NCBI GenBank assembly: GCA_033791445.1
Contig: JASJGS010000044.1
Coordinates: 1-64,000 of the forward strand
Length of the DNA stretch: 64,000 nucleotides
Source: JANTGF01 sp033791445
GTDB lineage: Bacteria > Bacteroidota > Bacteroidia > Bacteroidales > VadinHA17
Direction: 5' to 3'
A program made the translations under genes and the position numbers. This document shows positions 27,776 through 34,386 of the stretch, in pieces. Positions within the stretch are counted from its first letter, which is position 1. Every line of letters begins with the position of its first letter. The notes beneath the pieces were generated by a model. It saw only the letters and a program-made list of their open reading frames with translations. It made no database searches and was not told the DNA's origin.

Positions 27776-28885
27776 TTAAGTGTTTTGATTTTCCATTTCA
27801 ATTTCCCTCATGCCCTTATTGACAAGTCTTCTTTTTCGAATGTTTGTCATAACCGCATGAGCGCCAAGTGCAACACCTGTAGCAATACCCAATCCAAGTC
27901 CTACTTTATCTGATGTGCTTTCAATACCAAAGCCAGGGAATGACTTTAGATGTTGATAGAATGGGCCATCATCCCAGAAGTTTGCTTCACTGCAACCAAT
28001 GCAAGGGTGTCCTGACTGAATTGGAAAGCTTACACCGTTATTCCACTTTATAACACCACATGAATTATAGGTATTTGGTCCCCTGCAACCCATTTTATAC
28101 AGGCAGTAACCTCTTTTTGCATTTTCATCATCAAAAGTCTGAACGAATAATCCTGCATCATAATTTGGACGACGATAGCAGGTATCATGCACTCTTCTTG
28201 AATAGAATGCTTTGGGTCTGTTCAGGCTATCCAGGGCCGGGATGCGGCCAAAAGTCAAAATATGAACGAGTACTCCCGCCATAACTTCAGCAATGGGCGG
28301 GCAACCTTGTACATTTATAAGCGGTTTTCCATGTACCAGTTTATGTATAGGTGTGGCTCCAGTAGGATTGGGATTGGCTGCCTGGACACATCCAGAAGAT
28401 GCACAATTCCCCCAGGCTATGACAGCACTGGCTCCTTCAGCGGTTTCTTTCAGTATATCGACAGCGGATTTACCACCAATACAGCAGTATATACCATCCT
28501 CCTTTGTTGGAACTGAACCTTCCACAAGGAGTATGTATTCCCCCTTGTAGTTCTGCATGGTATCATGCAAGGATTTTTCGGCTTGATGGCCGGCTGCTGC
28601 CATGAGGGTCTCGGTATAATCCAGAGAAATCTTGTCGAGGACGATATCACTCACAATTGGGTGAGATGACCTGATAAATGATTCACTGCAACAGGTACAT
28701 TCCTGGAAATGCATCCAAATTACAGGCAAGCGAGCTTTGGTTTCCAGAGCCTTTGCAATTTGAGATGCTCCAGTAGCCTCCAGTCCAAGCCAGGCACTCA
28801 TTAGTCCGCAAAAAGTCAGGAATTCTCGACGCGAGTACCCTTTTTCCTGCAGCTCTTCGTAAACAGTTGGACGTTTGTTGTTCAT
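27776..28885 (-). CDS. hyaA: [NiFe]-hydrogenase small subunit, O2-tolerant group 1d type
   Basis: Iron-sulfur subunit of a periplasm-facing uptake hydrogenase. A Tat signal with SRREFLTF is at 18-25. The proximal-cluster motif reads ECTCCSES (Cys63, 65, 66), and GNCASSGC adds Cys161 and Cys166, with Cys195 in QGCPP. These match E. coli Hyd-1 Cys17, 19, 20, 115, 120 and 149 with a constant offset of 46, so both supernumerary cysteines of O2-tolerant enzymes are present. Distal and medial cluster ligands are in VHDTCYRRP, TYNSC and HPCIGCSE. A C-terminal helix (about 330-350) anchors it to the membrane. 369 residues. Confidence 0.96.
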   Translation of the reverse strand: MNNKRPTVYEELQEKGYSRREFLTFCGLMSAWLGLEATGASQIAKALETKARLPVIWMHFQECTCCSESFIRSSHPIVSDIVLDKISLDYTETLMAAAGHQAEKSLHDTMQNYKGEYILLVEGSVPTKEDGIYCCIGGKSAVDILKETAEGASAVIAWGNCASSGCVQAANPNPTGATPIHKLVHGKPLINVQGCPPIAEVMAGVLVHILTFGRIPALDSLNRPKAFYSRRVHDTCYRRPNYDAGLFVQTFDDENAKRGYCLYKMGCRGPNTYNSCGVIKWNNGVSFPIQSGHPCIGCSEANFWDDGPFYQHLKSFPGFGIESTSDKVGLGLGIATGVALGAHAVMTNIRKRRLVNKGMREIEMENQNT

Positions 28886-28890
28886 GTTTG

Positions 28891-28897
28891 CCTCCTT
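28891..28897 (-). promoter_or_regulatory. Strong Shine-Dalgarno AAGGAGG before hyaA
   Basis: Exact AAGGAGG with a 5-nt spacer to the hyaA ATG at 28885, identical in sequence and spacing to the site before hyaB. Confidence 0.85.
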
Positions 28898-28922
28898 AAT
28901 TGGTTAAATTACTAATTGAGTT

Positions 28923-29150
28923 TTATTTTAGACTTTTTGATTCTTTCAGATCAATCTTATACACTCCCTTAACCCTAAATTGCCCTTCGACCATTACTTT
29001 ATCACCCAAATTATAATCACCGGGTTCTGTAATATTTAACAGAATCCATTCTGGTTTGCAAATTATTTTAATAGTGGTAGATTCATCCTGGTCTAATATT
29101 TCCAGAATTTCACCTTTCAGAGAGAAAGTATCTGCCTTCATTGCAGACAT
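28923..29150 (-). CDS. Small OB-fold-like protein heading the hydrogenase operon
   Basis: A 75-residue protein that I do not recognise by name. Alternating strands (FSLKGEILEILDQDESTTIKIICKPEWILLNI, DKVMVEGQFRVKGVYKIDLKE) resemble a small OB-fold barrel. No cysteines, signal or membrane segment apart from Cys at about 31. It is the first cistron after the sigma-54 promoter and 37 nt before hyaA, so it is co-expressed with the hydrogenase and may be an accessory or assembly factor. An internal Met4 is an alternative start. Confidence 0.6.
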   Translation of the reverse strand: MSAMKADTFSLKGEILEILDQDESTTIKIICKPEWILLNITEPGDYNLGDKVMVEGQFRVKGVYKIDLKESKSLK

Positions 29151-29184
29151 AATTAAATGCTTAGGGTTTAATGGAATAGTTTAA

Positions 29185-29200
29185 GGCAACTTGTGTGCCA
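29185..29200 (-). promoter_or_regulatory. Sigma-54 (-24/-12) promoter of the hydrogenase operon
   Basis: The minus strand reads TGGCAC, five bases (ACAAG), then TTGCC. Both conserved blocks (TGGCAC and TTGC) are exact and the spacing is exact. The -12 position puts the transcription start about 24 nt before the ATG of the small OB-like gene. A gene for a sigma-54 activator lies directly upstream. Confidence 0.85.
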
Positions 29201-29302
29201 TGATTTATGTGTATTCTATATTCAATTGTACTTCTCAATACAGTTGGTCATTTAGCAGGTATTTGATTTTAATACAAATGGATTTCTTGTCTGAAAATTA
29301 TT

Positions 29303-29330
29303 TCTAATCTGCGGATTTCCGCAGATTAGA
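29303..29330. promoter_or_regulatory. Perfect 12-bp inverted repeat, candidate activator-binding site
   Basis: Arms TCTAATCTGCGG and its complement around a 4-nt AT-rich centre. The centre is about 140 bp upstream of the predicted sigma-54 transcription start, a normal distance for an enhancer site. It is also 51 nt after the activator gene, so it could instead be its terminator; the following minus-strand AAATAATTTTC is only weakly U-rich. Confidence 0.6.
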
Positions 29331-29381
29331 CTACATGATTCCGTTGATGTTTTGTAAGGTGTGAATTAACTGATGTTGAAT

Positions 29382-30362
29382 TTATAGCTTGTTTTCGCAA
29401 GCAGTGGTATGAATGTATTTCCTCATCTTATCCCGAAAAGTTGAAAGACTTAATCCTAATCTTTTGGCTGCCTCTGATTGGTTTCCATTCGATTCTTTCA
29501 GTGTTTCCTTGATCAGGTTAGATTCAACACAATGAACAATCTGGTTAAAATTGAAATTCTCATTGATAAAGCAGAGATTGCAAGCTCTAACAATTTGAAT
29601 TAAAGGAGATTCTTTATTAAACTCATTAGGTAGGTCTGAAATTTTTATTTCATCAGAACTTATGAGTGACATTCTTTGTATCACATTACGTAATTCACGA
29701 ACATTGCCTGGCCAGGGATGGTTAATTATTGCAACCATAGCCTCAGCTGATACTTTCAAGGCTTTATCAGGGGAAAACATTTTGATAAAATGGTCCACCA
29801 GCAAGGGAATATCGTCTCTGCGTTCACGGAGAGGAGGAATTTCAACAGGTATAACATTAATTCTGTAATACAGATCATCACGGAACAGCTTACGTTGCAC
29901 CATTTCTTTGAGATCTACCTTAGATGCTGAAATTAAACGGATATCAATGTGAATTGGACGTGTTCCGCCTACTCGCATTAATTCTCTGGCTTCCAAAACC
30001 CTTAAAAGCTTGGCTTGAATTTCAAGCGGGACATCATCAATATCATCCAAGAACAAAGTTCCTCCATCGGCAATTTCAAATAGACCTTTCTTTAGCCTAT
30101 GAGCACTGGTAAATGAACCCTGCTCATGGCCAAACAATTCACTTGCCATGAGATCTGATGGCATGGCTGAAAGACCAATTCGTACAAATGAGTTTTGAGA
30201 CCGGTTGCTTGTTCGATGAATATATTCTGCTAAGACCTCTTTGCCTACTCCGGTTTCACCAATTAATAGGACTGAGCTATTTGACTCTGTTGTTTTTTTA
30301 GCAAAGTCAATGATAGCAAGCATCTTCTCATTTTTCGTTATAATGGAAAGAGGTCCGCGCAT
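29382..30362 (-). CDS. Sigma-54-dependent transcriptional activator without sensor domain
   Basis: A 326-residue bacterial enhancer-binding protein that begins directly with the AAA+ domain. Walker A is GETGVGKE (35-42). The sigma-54-contact loop reads GSFTSA (82-87) where the family has GAFTGA, and Walker B reads FLDDIDD (104-110) where LDEI is usual. The arginine-finger region PLRERRDDI and sensor-2-like WPGNVRELRNVIQRM are present. A Fis-type helix-turn-helix (NGNQSEAAKRLGLSLSTFRDKMRKY) closes the protein. There is no receiver, PAS or GAF domain. Its position beside a sigma-54 promoter makes it the likely activator of the hydrogenase operon. Two inverted repeats precede its start. Confidence 0.88.
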   Translation of the reverse strand: MRGPLSIITKNEKMLAIIDFAKKTTESNSSVLLIGETGVGKEVLAEYIHRTSNRSQNSFVRIGLSAMPSDLMASELFGHEQGSFTSAHRLKKGLFEIADGGTLFLDDIDDVPLEIQAKLLRVLEARELMRVGGTRPIHIDIRLISASKVDLKEMVQRKLFRDDLYYRINVIPVEIPPLRERRDDIPLLVDHFIKMFSPDKALKVSAEAMVAIINHPWPGNVRELRNVIQRMSLISSDEIKISDLPNEFNKESPLIQIVRACNLCFINENFNFNQIVHCVESNLIKETLKESNGNQSEAAKRLGLSLSTFRDKMRKYIHTTACENKL

Positions 30363-30393
30363 TACAGTTTTGTTATTGAAATTAAACTGTAAT
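30361..30393. promoter_or_regulatory. Inverted repeat at the start of the activator gene
   Basis: Arms ATTACAGTTT and AAACTGTAAT separated by 13 nt, overlapping the activator's start codon by 2 bases. Its ACAGT/ACTGT core recurs in the repeat just upstream (30412-30435). A possible autoregulatory operator. Confidence 0.4.
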
Positions 30394-30411
30394 ATACTGA
30401 TTTTTTTTAAA

Positions 30412-30435
30412 TTACTGTTAATTATTTAACAGTAA
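30412..30435. promoter_or_regulatory. Second inverted repeat upstream of the activator gene
   Basis: Arms TTACTGTTAA and TTAACAGTAA with a 4-nt spacer, perfect over 10 bp. It is about 50 bp upstream of the activator start and shares the ACTGT core with the repeat at 30361-30393. Confidence 0.45.
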
Positions 30436-30532
30436 AATTGGATTTTAATCTCAAGTTTACTAGATAGACTATTAGATTTACCTGAATTGTAGTTCTGAAA
30501 AGGGGGATAGAATATATACGAATATCACGATT

Positions 30533-31573
30533 TTAACAAATCCTGGGTAGCTGTTCTCCGGAAATCATATCAACAATCCGGGTACTACCTATACTCGTTT
30601 TCATTCGCACCATTCGCTTCATTTCTGAGCTGACAGATCCAATTATTGAAGAATCTCGTCCGGCAGGATGTCTCCTCATTGTCTCCAGGATTTGTTCGCT
30701 ATACTCTTCAGGGACGATGATTAGTATTTTCCCTTCATTGGCTATGTATAGAGGATCAAGTCCCAGAATCTCGCAGGCACCTTTTACCTGCTCGGAAATA
30801 GGGATATCTTTTTCATTTATCTCAATCCCTACATTGGCAGTTTTGGCAATTTCATTTAAGGCACTGGAAATGCCACCGCGGGTAGGGTCACGAAGTACAT
30901 GGACCTCCCTGGTAACACTGTAAACTTCATTCATAAGATCATTTAAAGGCATGGTATCGCTAATAATTGAGGTTTCGAACTCAAGGCCTTCACGGGAGGA
31001 CATAATGGCTACCCCATGTTCAGCAATTTTACCATTGATTATTACAACATCCCCGGCTTGTGCCCGTTTTGGCCCAATGTTAATATTAGCTGGAATATGG
31101 CCAATTCCAGAAGTGTTGATGAATATTTTATCGCCTTTTCCCTTATCCACCACTTTAGTATCGCCTGTTACTACCTGGACACCTGCTATCTTGGCCGCTT
31201 TTCCAATGGATTGAACTATCTGCCAGAGTTCTTCCATGGAAAATCCTTCTTCAATTATCATTCCGAGGGAAAGGTAACGAGGAACAGCACCACAACATAC
31301 CAGGTCATTTACAGTACCATTAACTGCCAGGTCTCCAATGTCTCCGCCTGGAAAAAAAATGGGATTTACTACAAAAGAGTCGGTTGAAAAAGCAAGCTTT
31401 CCAGGAAGATCAAATATGGCTCCATCATGCCCTTCATTTAAAAGGGGGTTTGATAGTTCTGGAAGGAACATCTTTTCAATCAATTGATTAGAAAGACTTC
31501 CACCTCCACCATGAGCCATGGTTACCTGGTCGTAGTTGGTTATTGGAACCGGACATGATACGTTTAAATCCAT
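30533..31573 (-). CDS. hypE: Hydrogenase maturation factor HypE
   Basis: ATP-dependent dehydratase that turns the carbamoyl group on its terminal Cys into a cyanide for the Fe centre. 346 residues ending in LPRIC, with the obligatory C-terminal Cys. AHGGGGSLSNQLIEKMF near the N-terminus, TDSFVVNPIFFPGGDIG, and VLRDPTRGGISSALNEIA are family motifs of the PurM-like fold. It follows hypD by 48 nt. The gene order hypC-hypD-hypE matches that of many hydrogenase loci. Confidence 0.96.
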   Translation of the reverse strand: MDLNVSCPVPITNYDQVTMAHGGGGSLSNQLIEKMFLPELSNPLLNEGHDGAIFDLPGKLAFSTDSFVVNPIFFPGGDIGDLAVNGTVNDLVCCGAVPRYLSLGMIIEEGFSMEELWQIVQSIGKAAKIAGVQVVTGDTKVVDKGKGDKIFINTSGIGHIPANINIGPKRAQAGDVVIINGKIAEHGVAIMSSREGLEFETSIISDTMPLNDLMNEVYSVTREVHVLRDPTRGGISSALNEIAKTANVGIEINEKDIPISEQVKGACEILGLDPLYIANEGKILIIVPEEYSEQILETMRRHPAGRDSSIIGSVSSEMKRMVRMKTSIGSTRIVDMISGEQLPRIC

Positions 31574-31621
31574 TACAATTTATTATTATGTTTTATTACT
31601 CCTGGCAGTTTACAATTAAGT

Positions 31622-32713
31622 TTAATCCTGTCGTTTTTTATAATGGAAATATGCTGCACAGGCACCCTCCGATGAAACCATTGGAGCTCCGAGGGGGTTT
31701 TCAGGAGTGCATTTCTTTCCAAATGCTGGACAATCTGTAGGCTTTTTAAATCCCTGTAAAACTTCACCTGCAATACACAAAGGGGACTCAGGGCTAGTAA
31801 ATTCCTTTAAATCAAAAACCTTCTCTGCATCAAAATTTTCATACTCAGGTGAGATGGCAAATCCACTCTGCGGAATAACACCGATACCACGCCATTTTCT
31901 ATCAATAATTGTAAATACTTCATCCAAAACTTTTTGTGCTGGAATATTGCCACCTCTTGTTACTACTCTAGAATACTGATTTTCAACCTCAGCTTTCCCA
32001 TTTTCAAGTTGCTTAACAGTAGCCAGGATTCCCTGGAGAATATCAACTGGTTCAAATCCAGTTATTACAATGGGGACATTATATTTATTGGCCAGCGGAA
32101 TGTATTGTTCGTAGCCCATAATGGTGCATACATGACCTGCTGCCAAAAAACCCTGAATTAAAGATCCTTGTGCCGATAAAATAGCCTCAATCGCAGGAGG
32201 AACAAGTACATGGGAGCTAAGTATGGAAAAATTGGAAAGACCTCGCCGGTGGGCCTCGCGAACTGCCATAGCGTTTGCCGGTGCTGTGGTTTCAAAACCA
32301 ACAGCAAAAAAAACTATTTTTTTATCTGGATTTTGTTCCGCCAGCTTAACTGCATCCAGTGGGGAGTATACCATGCGTACATCACCACCCTCAGCTTTTA
32401 CCTTAAGCAAATCATTTTTGGAACCAGGTACTCTCAGCATATCCCCAAAGGAGGTGAAAATTACATCTTGCCTTGAGGCAATTATGATGGCTTTATCAAT
32501 TAATTCAAGAGGAGTAACACATACTGGGCAACCTGGCCCATGTACCAGGCTTATATCAGAAGGCAAAAACTCTTCAAGATTGTATTTTAATATGGAATGC
32601 GTTTGTCCTCCACATATCTCCATGATGATCCATGGCCGTGTGACAAGCTTTTTTATCTCCTCAGAAATTTTTCTAACAAGTTCTAAATCACGGTATTCCT
32701 CTACGTATTTCAA
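31622..32713 (-). CDS. hypD: Hydrogenase maturation factor HypD
   Basis: Iron-sulfur scaffold on which the Fe(CN)2CO group is assembled with HypC. 363 residues. MEICGGQTHSILKY holds the first catalytic Cys, HGPGCPVCVTP the second pair, and FFAVGFETTAP and the C-terminal cysteine cluster (CPAFGKKCTP, EGACAAYFHY) the [4Fe-4S] site. It lies between hypC and hypE in the same direction. A 14-bp palindrome (AGTCAA-TT-TTGACT) stands about 40 nt upstream. Confidence 0.96.
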   Translation of the reverse strand: MKYVEEYRDLELVRKISEEIKKLVTRPWIIMEICGGQTHSILKYNLEEFLPSDISLVHGPGCPVCVTPLELIDKAIIIASRQDVIFTSFGDMLRVPGSKNDLLKVKAEGGDVRMVYSPLDAVKLAEQNPDKKIVFFAVGFETTAPANAMAVREAHRRGLSNFSILSSHVLVPPAIEAILSAQGSLIQGFLAAGHVCTIMGYEQYIPLANKYNVPIVITGFEPVDILQGILATVKQLENGKAEVENQYSRVVTRGGNIPAQKVLDEVFTIIDRKWRGIGVIPQSGFAISPEYENFDAEKVFDLKEFTSPESPLCIAGEVLQGFKKPTDCPAFGKKCTPENPLGAPMVSSEGACAAYFHYKKRQD

Positions 32714-32835
32714 AACAATTAATTTATTTTTTGGAGATAAGAAATCGAGTTAGTCAATTTTGACTTAAAACCCTTCGTCTATAGTATTTGATGTAATGTA
32801 TGACCGGGTCAATCCAGTTTGAAAATGGATTATTA

Positions 32836-33096
32836 TTAGCTTTTTACCTCATTATCTTCTTCATCCAACAACCTTTCCATTTCGTCAAAAGTTTCCAGGC
32901 TTAAACGGGCTTCCTCTTCATCTAACTTACTTAGAGCCATCCCTGCGTGGGCAATTATATAATCATCAATACCGGCTTCCGGCAACCATTGAATACAAAT
33001 GTCTTTTATTACCCCACCAAAACTTACTTTTGCCATCCTTAAATCGGGGTTACTGGTATCAATTGAAACGATTTTTCCTGGAACTGCTAAACACAT
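32836..33096 (-). CDS. hypC: Hydrogenase maturation chaperone HypC
   Basis: An 86-residue chaperone that shuttles the Fe group from HypD to the large subunit. MCLAVPGKIVSID at the N-terminus contains the essential Cys2, followed by the VSFGGVIKDICIQWLPEAGIDDYIIAHAGMALSKLDEEEA core. The C-terminal acidic tail is common. It is 122 nt before hypD. hypA, hypB and hypF are not in the window. Confidence 0.96.
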   Translation of the reverse strand: MCLAVPGKIVSIDTSNPDLRMAKVSFGGVIKDICIQWLPEAGIDDYIIAHAGMALSKLDEEEARLSLETFDEMERLLDEEDNEVKS

Positions 33097-33188
33097 ATCG
33101 AAATTTGTTTAAAAGTATAATTATAAAAATCCACCTCAAAAGTAAAAAGATTAATGCAAAAACCGGCAATAGAGAACAAATCAGTAAA

Positions 33189-34289
33189 TTAATCCTCCCC
33201 AACAATCTGTTTAATAATCTCCTGCATTTGATTGAATTGTTCCTCCATACTTGAAACAAGCTTGAATTGAGCTCTTGCGCGTTGAAGATTATGATGCTCA
33301 TGATGAGTCTTGAAATAATTATCCCCATCAATGTAGTCTGTGAGAAACCGCAAACCAATAATGAAAGTCATCATCTTTCCAGAAAAAGCCAGATAATCTA
33401 ATTCATTCTTTGTCAGGAAAGACTTTGTTTCACCGAGAAATCCTTTTGAATAGGCCTCAAATAGTTGAAGATCCATTTCTACTTTTGACAGGTCTTTCTC
33501 ATCCTCATTACCTGTGTTGGTAGAAGTGCGTATTGAATCCCCAAAATCATAATGAATATAGCCTGGCATTACAGTATCAAGATCAATAACACATAGACCC
33601 TTATCGTGTTCATTCAATAAAACATTATTAAATTTTGTGTCGTTGTGTGTAATACGCAGTGGAATTTTACCTTCTTCTCCAAGTCGCTGAATAGTAGTCA
33701 TCTCTACCGCCCTTACTTCCACGAATTTAATCTCCGTAGCGGAAAGTTTTGCCCTGTTTTCCGGATCATTTTTAACAGTGTCAAAAAATGTGTCCAGACG
33801 TTTTTGCATATTGTGAAAATCAGGAATCGTTTCAAAAAGAGGTTCCCCTTTCAAGTCAGAAAGGAGGTATTGAAAACGGCCAAAAGTCTTCCCTCCTTCA
33901 AAAGCCTGTGATGGGTTTTCCACTCTGTCGTAACTACGATTTTTAATAAAAATGTAGAGTCGCCAATAGTTGCCCTCCAGATCCTTGTAAAAAGGTAGGT
34001 TTTCAAGAGATGGAATTAAGGTAAGTGTCTCCCTGTCAGGATTTGATCCAGGGATTTCTTCTAGTTTATTCTTAAGATGGGTAGTTACCCTGAGAATATT
34101 GTCCTGTAAATTCGGTACATTTTTAAAAATCAAGTGGTTGATTCTTTGTAAAATGTAATCCGTAGCATCCCCCTCTTTTGTAGCAATCAGGAATGTGTCA
34201 TTGATATGTCCTGATCCATAAGGCTTTCCTGACTCAAAAGAACCATCTGCTTTAAAATTCGAGAATATTTCCTTCAGATTATATTTCAT
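33189..34289 (-). CDS. NahK-like N-acetylhexosamine kinase (APH fold)
   Basis: Aminoglycoside-phosphotransferase-fold kinase of 366 residues. Brenner-type catalytic motif HNDTKFNNVLL and metal motif DLDTVMPGYIHYDFGDSIR are clear, as is YGSGHINDTFL in the N-lobe. Length and motifs resemble Bifidobacterium NahK, the anomeric kinase making GalNAc-1-P or GlcNAc-1-P. It is downstream of a GH109 gene and an SSS symporter in the same direction, which fits a GalNAc salvage step. Other small-molecule kinases of the fold are not excluded. Confidence 0.75.
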   Translation of the reverse strand: MKYNLKEIFSNFKADGSFESGKPYGSGHINDTFLIATKEGDATDYILQRINHLIFKNVPNLQDNILRVTTHLKNKLEEIPGSNPDRETLTLIPSLENLPFYKDLEGNYWRLYIFIKNRSYDRVENPSQAFEGGKTFGRFQYLLSDLKGEPLFETIPDFHNMQKRLDTFFDTVKNDPENRAKLSATEIKFVEVRAVEMTTIQRLGEEGKIPLRITHNDTKFNNVLLNEHDKGLCVIDLDTVMPGYIHYDFGDSIRTSTNTGNEDEKDLSKVEMDLQLFEAYSKGFLGETKSFLTKNELDYLAFSGKMMTFIIGLRFLTDYIDGDNYFKTHHEHHNLQRARAQFKLVSSMEEQFNQMQEIIKQIVGED

Positions 34290-34313
34290 ATTGTATCAAT
34301 AATTCTCAAAGCA

Positions 34314-34363
34314 TTTTCACATGGCATTGAAATGCATAAAAGCTTCTCGGAACCATGTGAAAA
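34314..34363. repeat. 11-bp inverted repeat with inner hairpin
   Basis: Arms TTTTCACATGG (34314-34324) and CCATGTGAAAA (34353-34363) flank 28 nt that include a small GCATT-GA-AATGC hairpin. It lies between the symporter and the kinase genes. A role as operator, attenuator or processing site is possible. Confidence 0.5.
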
Positions 34364-34386
34364 CATTATATAAACTTTAAAATAAT

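Noticed and set aside
27433..27913. Long plus-strand ORFs opposite hyaA and hyaB
   Set aside because: They are antisense shadows of strongly conserved hydrogenase frames.
32801..32811. TGACC-G-GGTCA palindrome between hypC and hypD
   Set aside because: It is short, single and lies in a transcribed spacer; I have no support for a regulatory role.
33130..33165. Possible second sigma-54 promoter before hypC
   Set aside because: A TTGC box is present, but the upstream block lacks the essential GG, so the match fails.
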